A stretch of 13,882 nucleotides of DNA from Opitutia bacterium UBA4654 (GCA_002405555.1 DHMA01000009.1:1-13882); one strand, 5' to 3'. Shown: positions 6,420-13,597, counted from the stretch's first letter. The notes: generated by a model from the letters alone, not told the origin. Program-made: numbers and translations.

Positions 6420-7430
6420 TTAAAGGGGCTGAACCCAAATATTGCGGAACGACACGGGCGAGCCGTGGTCTTGCAAGCCCAGACTGACGGGGTCGGCAGT
6501 ATGCGGGTTGTGCTTTTGGGTTATGTCGGTCGGCGCAAAAACCGGCTCTTTGTTTTGCACGCGCACGCCGTTGTGGTACACGGTAAGTTTCGGATACGCC
6601 ACAAGTTTGCCGTTCAGGAACTGCGCGGGGCGGTACTCGATGTCGTAGGTCTGCCACGCGCCGGGTTCGAGCGACGCGTTCGTCTTGGGCGCGTGCATTC
6701 TGTAAATCGCCCCGCACTGCCACCAGTTGCCCTCGCTGCCGAACGAGTCTATGATTTGCACTTCATAGGGGCCGAAATGCACGCCCGAATTTCCGCGCGT
6801 GTTAGTATTCAAATACTTGGTCGGCAACATGAATTCAAGGTGCATTCTGAGCGCGCCGAATTTGCGCTTCGTGAAAATCGTCCCGTTCTTGCGCTTGCCG
6901 CCTACCGTGAGCTTTTGCGAGACAAACGCGCCGTCTTCGATTTTCCAGCAACACGGCTCGCCGTCTTTGTGCCGCCACTCAGAGGTGTCTTTGCCGTCGA
7001 AAAGGACGATTGCGCCCGCGGGAGCGGGTGTTCCCATTGTGGGAGAAACGATGTCGGTCTTTTTCAAAGTTGCGACGGTTTCGCCGCCTTTGGGATTCTT
7101 TCCTTTGAGGACGACGCCGTTCGGCGAAATTTCGCCCGAAAGTTTAAGCTCGGAAAAGTCTTTCACGACGATTTTTCCGTTTTCGGCTTTAAGGCCTTTT
7201 TCGAAACCGTAAGTGTCGGTGCGCAAAAGGGGACGCTCGCCGAGTTTTAGCTGGTATTCGTCGCCGAAACGCGCCACTTCAAGGCAAAGTTCGGGACTGC
7301 CCCACCCGAAGGGGTAGGACTTCACGTTTTCGACCTTCCCCGTGTAGAAGCCCACAAGCGGGTCTTTTTGCGCGAACGCCGACGCGCCCGCGAGCATCGC
7401 AAATGCCATGGAAACAATAAACTTTTTCAT
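6420..7430 (-). CDS. Secreted DUF1080 (3-keto-disaccharide hydrolase-like) protein
   Basis: 336 aa. A Sec signal peptide is clear: MKK, a hydrophobic core (residues 4-16), and an AFA-type signal peptidase I site before Q21, so the protein is likely periplasmic or exported. Residues about 25-125 form an N-terminal beta-rich module. Residues about 139-336 match the DUF1080/PF06439 jelly-roll domain: the LFDGKD start (143-148), followed by W, then GTIFTKRKFG, the GNSGVHFGPYEVQI segment, GAWQTYDIEYR, and the ending SFRNIWVQPL. Members are very common in Planctomycetota and Verrucomicrobiota and are named 3-keto-disaccharide hydrolases after characterised relatives; the substrate here cannot be read from sequence. 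No SD precedes the ATG. It lies 51 nt upstream of ispA on the same strand, but function does not tie it to isoprenoid synthesis. No strong terminator lies between them (only a 6-bp CGGATT/AATCCG stem without T-run). Confidence 0.9.
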   Translation of the reverse strand: MKKFIVSMAFAMLAGASAFAQKDPLVGFYTGKVENVKSYPFGWGSPELCLEVARFGDEYQLKLGERPLLRTDTYGFEKGLKAENGKIVVKDFSELKLSGEISPNGVVLKGKNPKGGETVATLKKTDIVSPTMGTPAPAGAIVLFDGKDTSEWRHKDGEPCCWKIEDGAFVSQKLTVGGKRKNGTIFTKRKFGALRMHLEFMLPTKYLNTNTRGNSGVHFGPYEVQIIDSFGSEGNWWQCGAIYRMHAPKTNASLEPGAWQTYDIEYRPAQFLNGKLVAYPKLTVYHNGVRVQNKEPVFAPTDITQKHNPHTADPVSLGLQDHGSPVSFRNIWVQPL

Positions 7431-7436
7431 GCTTTA

Positions 7437-7465
7437 CATTTTCCCGAATTTTGCGTTTCTGTCAA
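7437..7465 (-). promoter_or_regulatory. Possible promoter of the DUF1080 gene
   Basis: A perfect -35 hexamer TTGACA (7465-7460) is followed after 17 nt by a poor -10, AAAATG (7442-7437). Initiation would fall close to the ATG at 7430. Only the -35 box is convincing. Confidence 0.25.
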
Positions 7466-7534
7466 CAAAATTGGGAAGTTCTCGGGCGTGTCTGCGCTAC
7501 CAAAATGGGAATTACAAATTCCGCGTTTTTTGTG

Positions 7535-7566
7535 TTGAAATTTTGAAACGCGCATTCTTTTATAAA
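7535..7566 (+). promoter_or_regulatory. Possible promoter of the SIMPL gene
   Basis: TTGAAA (7535-7540) and TATAAA (7561-7566) lie upstream of the gene, 40 nt before the start codon. The 20-nt gap is longer than usual (18-19 nt if the -10 is read one or two bases earlier), so support is modest. An SD-like GGAAGGAG follows at 7586-7593, 12 nt before the ATG. Confidence 0.3.
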
Positions 7567-7605
7567 GGGGAACAAAAAAAAAGACGGAAGGAGTTTTATA
7601 ATTAC

Positions 7606-8343
7606 ATGAAAAACAAGATATTTATATTTTTCACCGCGCTTGTCGCATGCGCAACGCTAATCGCGTGCTCGCTAATCGTGGTAAAGCCGAGCATTCTGTT
7701 CCGCAAGCCGAGCGGAATAAGCGTAAAAGGCGTTGCGACGCAAAGAGTTGTATCCGACACCGCATGCTGGACAATTTCGGTCGAAACGGCGGTAAACTTC
7801 AACGAAGCGCAAAAAAGGAACGCTTTTGCGGAGGCCTCCGCAAATGTCGAAAAGGTCGTCAACTTCCTGCGCGAAAGCGGCTTCGACAATTCCGAAATCC
7901 GCAGCTCAAACATCACCCTCGGCAAGCTCTTCAAGACAAACAAAGACGGCTACAACACGAGCGAAGTCTGCGGCAAAACGGCGTTTGCAAGTATCGACGT
8001 GGCAACAAAAAAGCTCGAATTGCTCGATAGGGTCATGGCGAAATCGGCGGCGATTTGCGGCGACGCAATCACAATCAACTCGCCCGTGTACCTCTACTCG
8101 AAAATCGAGGACTTGAAGCTCAACCTGCTTGCAAAAGCGACGGAAAACGCAAAGTCGCGCGCGCAGACGCTCGCAAACGCGGGCGGCGCAAAGCTCGGCA
8201 ACATAATGTCGGCAACGCAGGGCGTTTTCCAGATAACCGCGCCGCTTTCAACAGAAACCGCATCTTACGGCATGTACGACACTTCCACAATAGAAAAAGA
8301 CGTGCGGTGCGTCGTAAACGCGCAGTTTGAAATAGAAAAATAG
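7606..8343 (+). CDS. SIMPL domain (DUF541) protein, membrane-anchored or lipoprotein
   Basis: 245 aa. An N-terminal hydrophobic segment (5-28) contains LIAC with Cys21, a fair lipobox ([LVI]-x-[AGS]-C), but hydrophobic residues continue past the cysteine, so an uncleaved anchor is also possible. The rest (about 38-243) matches the SIMPL/DUF541 family: SVKGVATQRVVSDTACWTI, a long helix with NVEKVVNFLRESGF, the YLYSKIEDLK segment, a helix LLAKATENAKSRAQTLA, then GNIMSATQGVF and the ending IEKDVRCVVNAQFEI, which resembles the COG2859 group. Biochemical function of the family is not settled; E. coli YggE is linked to oxidative stress. Start chosen at the ATG after an SD. Followed by a strong terminator, so it is transcribed as a single gene. 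Confidence 0.85.
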   Translation: MKNKIFIFFTALVACATLIACSLIVVKPSILFRKPSGISVKGVATQRVVSDTACWTISVETAVNFNEAQKRNAFAEASANVEKVVNFLRESGFDNSEIRSSNITLGKLFKTNKDGYNTSEVCGKTAFASIDVATKKLELLDRVMAKSAAICGDAITINSPVYLYSKIEDLKLNLLAKATENAKSRAQTLANAGGAKLGNIMSATQGVFQITAPLSTETASYGMYDTSTIEKDVRCVVNAQFEIEK

Positions 8344-8378
8344 GCGTCTTTCAACGTAAAAAAACGCGCAATTTCCGC

Positions 8379-8419
8379 AAAACGGCGACAAGCCCCGCGC
8401 TTGGGTTCGCCGTTTTTTT
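8379..8419 (+). terminator. Rho-independent terminator of the SIMPL gene
   Basis: Outer stem AAAACGGCGA/TCGCCGTTTT (10 bp) encloses an inner 5-bp stem CAAGC/GCTTG, followed by T 8413-8419. It starts 35 nt after the stop codon at 8343 and separates the SIMPL gene from ligA. Confidence 0.9.
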
Positions 8420-8430
8420 GTCGATAATGC

Positions 8431-8459
8431 TTGACGAATTCGGACGCATTCCGAAAATT
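8431..8459 (+). promoter_or_regulatory. Possible ligA promoter
   Basis: TTGACG (8431-8436, 5/6 to consensus) and AAAATT (8454-8459, 3/6) are 17 nt apart, placed between the SIMPL terminator and ligA. Initiation would be near 8466, a few bases before the ATG at 8470. The weak -10 limits confidence. Confidence 0.3.
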
Positions 8460-8469
8460 TTTAACCCGC

Positions 8470-10833
8470 ATGGACAGCGCAGAGGCAAAGGAAAAAATAC
8501 AATTATTGCGGGAGCAAATTGCCTTCCACGAAAAGCTTTATCGCGTAAAAAACGCGCCGCAAATATCGGACAACCAGTTCGATACACTTATGCACGAGCT
8601 TCGCGCCCTCGAAGCCGAATTTCCCCAATTTTACGATCCCAACTCGCCGTCCGTGCGCGTCGGCAACGACCTTTCCGAATCGTTCGAATCCGTAGAGCAC
8701 CTCTCGCCCATGCTCAGCCTCGACAATGTTTTCGACTCCGCCGAGCTTGAAGAATTCGACGCCCGCCTAAAAAAAGTGCTCGAAACCGACGCCGACCTGC
8801 GCTACTGCGTAGAGCCGAAAATCGACGGCGCGGGAATTTCCGCCGTCTACGAAAACGGCAGGCTCGTTCGGCTTCTTACGCGCGGGAACGGCGCAAAGGG
8901 CGACGACATCACGAGAAATTCGTTCGTCGTAAAAAACCTGCCCGCTACCTTATTGGGAACAAACATTCCGTCGCTTTTGGAAATTCGCGGCGAGGCGTAC
9001 ATGGAGCGTTCCGAATTTTTGCGGATTTCGGAAGTCCAGCGAGAAGAGCTTACAAAAAAGACGCTCGACAAAAAGCTCAAAGAACTTCAAAAAACGGATA
9101 AATCCGCAACTTACGAAAACGTAAAACTTGCCCCCGAAGAGCTTGCCGCAATAGAAAAAAAATTGCCCGCAAACCCACGCAACCTGACGGCGGGCACTCT
9201 TAAATTGTTGGATACCTCCGTCTTGCGTTCGCGCTCGCTCATGGCGGTTTTCTATTCGGTCGGCGCGATTGAAGGCGTCGAAATCGCCGAGCAGCACGAA
9301 CTTCCCAAGATGCTGAAATCGTGGGGCTTGCCGTCGGTAAACTGGTTCGCGCTCGCCGACGGGGCGCACGGAGCTTTCGAAAAAATTTGCGAGTTGGAGG
9401 AAATCCGCGCGGAATTTCCGTTCGACACCGACGGCGCGGTCGTGAAGCTCGACGACTGCGCCCTCCACGAAAAAGCGGGCATGACAAGCCACGCCCCGCG
9501 CTGGGCGATTGCGTGGAAATACCGCGCCGAACGCGCCGAAACCCACCTTAACGGCATCACGATTCAGGTCGGCAGAACGGGGGCGATTACGCCCGTGGCG
9601 GAGCTTGAACCTATAAAAAGGCTGTCGGGCACGGAAGTGCGCAGGGCAACCCTCCACAACGAAAACTACATAGTTTCCAAAGACATACGCGTTGGAGATA
9701 CCGTGCTTGTGGAAAAGGCGGGCGAAATTATCCCCGCCGTTCTGGGCGTCGTTTTGGAAAAGCGGCCGCCCGACGCCCAAGCATTCGAGTTCCCCACACA
9801 CTGCCCAGAATGCGGAGCGCAACTGCGCAAATTGGGCGAAATTTCGCGCTGTCCGAACATGGCGTGCCCACCGCAGATTCGCGGCAGGCTTGAGCACTTT
9901 GCGTCGCGCAACTGCATGGATATTCGCGGCTTGGGCGAAAAGGTCGTTGCGGAGCTTACCGACAAACTGGGCGTGCGCGACCCGTCCAACATCTACGCGC
10001 TTACACGCGACAAGTTGCTTGAAATCGGCAAGTTCAAAGACAAGAGCGCGGACAACCTCATGAAATCGATAGAGGAGTCGAAGTCGCGCGAGCTTTGGCG
10101 GCTGATTTTCGGCTTGGGAATTTTGGAAATCGGCGAGCAGTTCGCAAAAGAGCTTGCCGCAAAATTCGGCTCGCTCGACGCGCTCATGAACGCCGACATA
10201 GAGGAAATAAAGTCCGTTGAGGGCATGGGGTCGAAGTCTCCGAAAAAGAAGAAGTCGGCTGAAAATGAAGAAATTGCGCAACCCGTCCGCGCGCTTTCGG
10301 TTCGCGCGTTTTTCGACGACGAGCACAACAGGGGCATGATTGAACGCCTGCGGGCGGCGGGGCTTAATTTCGAAGCGCGCACAAAGACTGTGGAGGGAAC
10401 TCCGTTTAGCGGCAAATTGTTCGTAATCACAGGGAAGCTCGAATCAATGGGGCGCGACGACGCAAAAAAGCTAATCGAAAAATTCGGCGGCAAAACGGCG
10501 GCGTCGGTAGGCGCAAAGACGGATTATCTTATTTCAGCGGAAGAACATAGCTCAAAAATGGACGCGGCAAAAAAGTTCGGCACAAGCATTTTGGCAGAGT
10601 CGGACTTCCTCAAAATGCTTTCGGAAGCCGAACAGGCGGGAAACGCCGAACAAATGCCCGCCGAAGCTCCGCAAAGCGAAGAACTCGCTCCCAAAACGGG
10701 CGCAGAGAAAAACTCCGCTTCTGAGAAAGAGCCGCCGAAACCCGCCGACAACACCGCAGAGCCTAAAAAAAGCGGAGCACCTGCCGACGACGCAAAATTC
10801 GACGACGGCGGACAGGGACTTTTGGGCATTTAA
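8470..10833 (+). CDS. ligA: NAD-dependent DNA ligase with extra insertions and C-terminal tail
   Basis: 787 aa from the ATG at 8470; E. coli LigA is 671. It seals nicks using NAD+ in replication and repair. Domains in order: Ia (1-60, Y24, D34, D38), adenylation domain with the KxDG lysine K117, the RGE motif 173-175, then OB fold (about 320-400), Cys4 zinc finger (C445, C448, C461, C466), helix-hairpin-helix repeats (about 470-640) and BRCT (about 642-716). All key residues are present, so it should be active. Odd: about 35 extra, Lys/Glu-rich residues between RGE and NPRN (about 191-228); a 16-residue Lys-rich insertion in the last HhH (about 590-605); and a 68-residue Ala/Glu/Pro/Lys tail after BRCT ending GQGLLGI. 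A TTG at 8431 extends the frame by 13 codons, but overlaps the likely promoter; the family usually begins as MDSAEAKEKIQLLREQI does. No SD seen. Confidence 0.96.
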   Translation: MDSAEAKEKIQLLREQIAFHEKLYRVKNAPQISDNQFDTLMHELRALEAEFPQFYDPNSPSVRVGNDLSESFESVEHLSPMLSLDNVFDSAELEEFDARLKKVLETDADLRYCVEPKIDGAGISAVYENGRLVRLLTRGNGAKGDDITRNSFVVKNLPATLLGTNIPSLLEIRGEAYMERSEFLRISEVQREELTKKTLDKKLKELQKTDKSATYENVKLAPEELAAIEKKLPANPRNLTAGTLKLLDTSVLRSRSLMAVFYSVGAIEGVEIAEQHELPKMLKSWGLPSVNWFALADGAHGAFEKICELEEIRAEFPFDTDGAVVKLDDCALHEKAGMTSHAPRWAIAWKYRAERAETHLNGITIQVGRTGAITPVAELEPIKRLSGTEVRRATLHNENYIVSKDIRVGDTVLVEKAGEIIPAVLGVVLEKRPPDAQAFEFPTHCPECGAQLRKLGEISRCPNMACPPQIRGRLEHFASRNCMDIRGLGEKVVAELTDKLGVRDPSNIYALTRDKLLEIGKFKDKSADNLMKSIEESKSRELWRLIFGLGILEIGEQFAKELAAKFGSLDALMNADIEEIKSVEGMGSKSPKKKKSAENEEIAQPVRALSVRAFFDDEHNRGMIERLRAAGLNFEARTKTVEGTPFSGKLFVITGKLESMGRDDAKKLIEKFGGKTAASVGAKTDYLISAEEHSSKMDAAKKFGTSILAESDFLKMLSEAEQAGNAEQMPAEAPQSEELAPKTGAEKNSASEKEPPKPADNTAEPKKSGAPADDAKFDDGGQGLLGI

Positions 10834-10852
10834 TGCACCCAAAACGGTATTC

Positions 10853-10889
10853 GCCGCGCAAACCGCGCTCGGCAAACACTTTTTTCTTT
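10853..10889 (+). terminator. Possible terminator between ligA and the HAD gene
   Basis: GCCG-CGC pairs with GCG-CT-CGGC (10853-10873, a 7-bp stem with a 2-nt bulge), and a T-rich run follows at 10880-10889. The T-run begins six nt after the stem, so termination may be partial and the HAD gene may be read through from ligA. Confidence 0.35.
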
Positions 10890-10912
10890 AAAACCGCGCC
10901 CCAAACTGCAAT

Positions 10913-11572
10913 ATGGCGACAATGAAAAACGCTTTTATATTCGACTTCGACGGAACTCTCGGCGAGACGGAGGAACTTGTAATTGCCGCAATTTGCGCGG
11001 CTTACCGCGATTTCGGGCTTACCGCGCCAACGCGCGACGAGATTGTTTCGCATTTCGGCCCGAACGAGTTGGGGCTGTTCAAAGTGTTGCGCCCCGCCGA
11101 CGGCGAAAAATTCTTCGAACGCTATTTGGCGCACTATTCGAAGCTTGCAAAACAGTATTCGCCCGCGCCGTTTGACGGCATAAAAGACGTGCTTGAAACG
11201 CTTTACAAAAACTCCGTCCCCATGGCGATTGTTACGGGCAAATGTCGCGAGTCTCTCTTGATTTCTCTTGCCGCGTACGGAATAACGGACTATTTTTCCG
11301 CGCTGGAATGCGGAAGCGAGAGCGGCGTTGTCAAACCCGAAAAAATCCGCAACGTTTTGGAGCGTTGGAACGCCGCCGAAACGCTCGGCAAAGTCTACTA
11401 TGTGGGCGACATTGTAAACGACGTTCTCAACTCGCTGAAAGCCGGCGTGATACCGCTTTCCGCGGCGTGGTCGAAGCACGCCGACGTCAACGCCCTGCGG
11501 AAGTCCCCCACAAGCGCGATATTTGAATCTGTTGCGGATTTCGCGCAATGGGTTCGCGAAAACGCCCTGTAA
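10913..11572 (+). CDS. HAD-superfamily hydrolase, phosphoglycolate-phosphatase-like
   Basis: 219 aa. The haloacid dehalogenase fold is clear with all four motifs: I DFDGT (11-15; nucleophile D11, acid D13), II T108 in VTGK, III K141 in VVKPEK, IV GDIVND (165-170; D166, D170). A helical cap follows motif I (about 20-85, C1 type), as in Gph/beta-phosphoglucomutase-type phosphatases. The substrate cannot be assigned; phosphoglycolate (from repair of 3'-phosphoglycolate DNA ends) is one option for this subgroup and would sit well after ligA, but that is speculation. The ATG at 10913 is used; a second in-frame ATG at 10922 is equally possible. No SD. It is 79 nt downstream of ligA. A cysteine-poor, soluble, cytosolic protein. 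Confidence 0.88.
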   Translation: MATMKNAFIFDFDGTLGETEELVIAAICAAYRDFGLTAPTRDEIVSHFGPNELGLFKVLRPADGEKFFERYLAHYSKLAKQYSPAPFDGIKDVLETLYKNSVPMAIVTGKCRESLLISLAAYGITDYFSALECGSESGVVKPEKIRNVLERWNAAETLGKVYYVGDIVNDVLNSLKAGVIPLSAAWSKHADVNALRKSPTSAIFESVADFAQWVRENAL

Positions 11573-11627
11573 GTATAAAACGGGCGTAGGGAACAAGCCG
11601 ACCCGCCCGCCGAAACGGCGCAGAAAC

Positions 11628-11667
11628 AAAAAAAGGGAACGGCGAAAATTTCGCGCGTTCCCGTTTT
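11628..11667 (-). terminator. Strong terminator between HAD gene and rph operon
   Basis: GGGAACG/CGTTCCC plus inner GCGAAA/TTTCGC (11635-11662) form about 13 bp with a single bulged G and a 1-base loop gap (likely opening to a larger loop). On the minus strand seven T follow (complement of A 11628-11634); on the plus strand four T follow. It mainly ends the leftward rph transcript and can also stop the HAD transcript. Confidence 0.88.
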
Positions 11668-11686
11668 GGGCGCAAACAATAGTCCG

Positions 11687-12004
11687 TTATTGATTTTCGA
11701 GAATATCGGCGGCAATTTCCACGCACTTGGGGCATGGAGTGCCGAACTGCGTTTTGATTTCGCGGCATTTTGTAGAGCCTGCGAGTTTTGCAAATTCGGC
11801 TTTTGCGGCGTCGCGCCGCCCTTCGGGCAGGATTTTCAGCGCGGCGTACAACGCCCCGCACATGTTGTCGGGAGCGCGTCCGCCGCTGTTTGCCGCCATT
11901 TCGGCGAGCGCGTCGGGCGCGGAAGAGGCGTACGCGGCGTACACGGTCTGGGCGCACGAGTACGGCTTGCGGAATTTCCCGACGGCTTCGGCTTTTCTAT
12001 CCAT
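11687..12004 (-). CDS. C_GCAxxG_C_C family small redox-type protein
   Basis: 105 aa. Matches the C_GCAxxG_C_C (PF09719) family: SCAQTVYAAYA with C17, then GRAPDNMCGALYAALKIL with C49, GSTKCREI with C80, and TPCPKCVEIAADIL with C91 and C94. The conserved cysteine spacing suggests metal binding or a redox role, but the family has no settled function. The usual CGA core motif is kept and an extra CxxC-like pair (C91, C94) is present. It is soluble and cytosolic, with no signal peptide. Its ATG lies inside the end of rph (8-nt overlap 11997-12004, stop TAG of rph inside the start region), which points to translational coupling. A strong terminator follows. Confidence 0.85.
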   Translation of the reverse strand: MDRKAEAVGKFRKPYSCAQTVYAAYASSAPDALAEMAANSGGRAPDNMCGALYAALKILPEGRRDAAKAEFAKLAGSTKCREIKTQFGTPCPKCVEIAADILENQ

Positions 12005-12752
12005 TTTCGATTGCGTCGTTTTGGAGTTTGGAGATTTTCTCTATGCCGATTTTCGCAAGGGAGATGAGGCGGGCAAGCTCGTCGGCGTCGAAAGTAGCCT
12101 CTTCGCCGCTCGCCTGAATTTCGACGAATTTGCCCGAACCCGTCATCACGATGTTCGAATCGACCTCGGCGTCCCTGTCCTCTTCGTAGGGAAGGTCGAG
12201 CACGGGCTTGCCGTCGCAAACGCCCACGCTCACGGCGGCGACGGAGTCGGTAAAGGGGTCGGCTTCAAGCTCGCCCGTGGCGATTAGCTTTTTGACCGCG
12301 ATTTTCGCCGCCACATACGCGCCGCTAATCGACGCCGTGCGCGTTCCGCCGTCGGCTTGGAGCACGTCGCAGTCGAGCCAAATCGTCGTGTTCGGGATTT
12401 TTTCGAGGTCGGCGACCGCGCGAATCGAACGCCCTATGAGCCTCTGGATTTCCACCGACCTGCCGTCAACTTTGTTCGCCGACGACGCCCGCGGCTTGCG
12501 CGAAAGCGTCGAGTACGGAAGCATTGCGTATTCCGCGCTAATCCATCCCTTGGGCGGAACCGCCGAATTCAGCCACGACGGCACGCGCTTTTCGACCGTC
12601 GCCGCGCAGATTACCCGCGTGTTCCCGAACGACACGAGAACCGAACCCGTCGCGTTGGCGGCAATGCCCGTTTCGAATTTGATTTCGCGCGTCTGCTCGG
12701 CGGTTCTGCCGTCGGCGCGCAATTCAGCCGATTTTAGACTTTCATTTTCCAT
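11997..12752 (-). CDS. rph: Ribonuclease PH
   Basis: 251 aa from the ATG at 12752; typical RNase PH is 238-250 aa. It trims tRNA 3' ends by phosphorolysis. Seen: ADGRTAEQTREIKFE (13-27), GSVLVSFGNTRVICAATVE (36-54), KGWISAEYAMLP (68-79), EIQRLIGRSIRAV (101-113), the phosphate-site DCDVLQADGGTRTASISGAY (127-146; R138), YEED, AEVDSNIVMTGSG and FVEIQ. All family motifs are in order. An upstream in-frame Met at 12830 would run into the divergent neighbour and add unrelated residues; 12752 is preferred. No SD. The C_GCAxxG_C_C gene overlaps its end. The divergent BI-1 gene begins 59 nt away. Confidence 0.96.
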   Translation of the reverse strand: MENESLKSAELRADGRTAEQTREIKFETGIAANATGSVLVSFGNTRVICAATVEKRVPSWLNSAVPPKGWISAEYAMLPYSTLSRKPRASSANKVDGRSVEIQRLIGRSIRAVADLEKIPNTTIWLDCDVLQADGGTRTASISGAYVAAKIAVKKLIATGELEADPFTDSVAAVSVGVCDGKPVLDLPYEEDRDAEVDSNIVMTGSGKFVEIQASGEEATFDADELARLISLAKIGIEKISKLQNDAIENG

Positions 12753-12764
12753 TGAAATTACGTT

Positions 12765-12793
12765 ATTATACATTCGATTTAAATCCACAAGAA
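12765..12793 (-). promoter_or_regulatory. Possible rph promoter in the divergent gap
   Basis: A perfect -10, TATAAT, lies on the minus strand at 12770-12765 (preceded by TG), 12 nt before the rph ATG. The -35 at 17-nt spacing (TTCTTG) is poor. Initiation near 12758 would give a leader of only about 6 nt. The 59-nt divergent gap must also hold the rightward promoter, for which no good match is seen. Confidence 0.4.
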
Positions 12794-12811
12794 TTTTTCG
12801 ACATACAAAAC

Positions 12812-13516
12812 ATGGAAAACAGAGATACATTCGAAACCCCGTTCGAACGGAACGCAGAGGCGTCCTACGCGCGCTCGGTGTTCATGAAAAAGACATATGT
12901 CAACTTGGCGTTCGCGATAGTAGCGTTCGCCGTGTGCGAGGCGTTCCTGCTGCACTGGCAGCCCGCCGTCGAGCTTGCGCAGACGATGGTTTCGGGGCGC
13001 AACTGGCTTGTGGTGCTGCTTGTATTCATGGGAATTTCGTGGCTTGCGAGCAGCTGGGCGGTTCAGCCGGCGTCGGTCGGCAAACAGTACGCGGGGCTGT
13101 ACCTGTACGTTCTGGCGGAATCCGTAGTATTCCTGCCGCTGCTGATTTTGGCGGAGGCAATCGCGCCCGACACAATCGGGCAGGCGGCGATTCTCACGCT
13201 TTCGCTTTCGGGCGGCATAACGGCGTACGCGTTCATTTCGGGCAAAAACTTCTCGTTCCTCGGCTCGTTTTTGACGATGGGCTTTTTCGTCGCGTTGGGA
13301 ATAATCGTGTGCGCGCTGATTTTCGGCTTCCAGCTGGGGCTGTGGTTCTCGGTCGCGATGGCGGTTTTTGCGGCAATCGCCCTGCTCTACCAGACGAGCG
13401 CAATTATCCACCAATACCGCAACGACCAATATGTGGCGGCGGCTTTGGGCTTGTTTGCGTCAATCGCGATGCTCTTCTGGTACATTTTGCAGATACTGCT
13501 CAACAACCGCAGATAG
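12812..13516 (+). CDS. Bax inhibitor-1/YccA-type integral membrane protein
   Basis: 234 aa with seven hydrophobic segments (approximately 29-48, 64-84, 92-114, 122-143, 150-172, 177-199, 207-230), as in the BI-1 family (PF01027). N-terminal 25 residues are polar. Family hallmarks seen: GGITAYAFISGKNFSFLG (134-151) and TSAIIHQY (195-202) in helix 6. In E. coli YccA the corresponding segment is ETSNIIH, and in many BI-1 proteins an Asp sits there; here it is Gln (Q194). YccA-type proteins sit in the inner membrane and interact with the FtsH protease; others act as pH-dependent calcium leak channels. Which applies here is unknown. The ATG at 12812 is chosen, since the TTG 60 nt upstream would overlap the rph start. 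A terminator lies 128 nt downstream. Confidence 0.88.
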   Translation: MENRDTFETPFERNAEASYARSVFMKKTYVNLAFAIVAFAVCEAFLLHWQPAVELAQTMVSGRNWLVVLLVFMGISWLASSWAVQPASVGKQYAGLYLYVLAESVVFLPLLILAEAIAPDTIGQAAILTLSLSGGITAYAFISGKNFSFLGSFLTMGFFVALGIIVCALIFGFQLGLWFSVAMAVFAAIALLYQTSAIIHQYRNDQYVAAALGLFASIAMLFWYILQILLNNRR

Positions 13517-13597
13517 AATTTGCCGAAACGGGCTTAACGCGGCTTCGAAAATTTCGATAACAAAATACGACAACACTGAAAGGAATAAATTTTCCCG

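Noticed and set aside
7408..7605. N-terminal extension of the SIMPL frame from 7408
   Set aside because: It overlaps the start of the divergent DUF1080 gene and would bury the signal/anchor segment; the ATG at 7606 is preceded by an SD.
8950..10326. Leftward 458-residue frame opposite ligA
   Set aside because: Antisense shadow; the ligA product has every LigA domain.
13517..13560. tRNA-like or small RNA fold just after the BI-1 gene
   Set aside because: No cloverleaf, no TTCGA-type T-loop arm with paired stem, and no promoter are visible.
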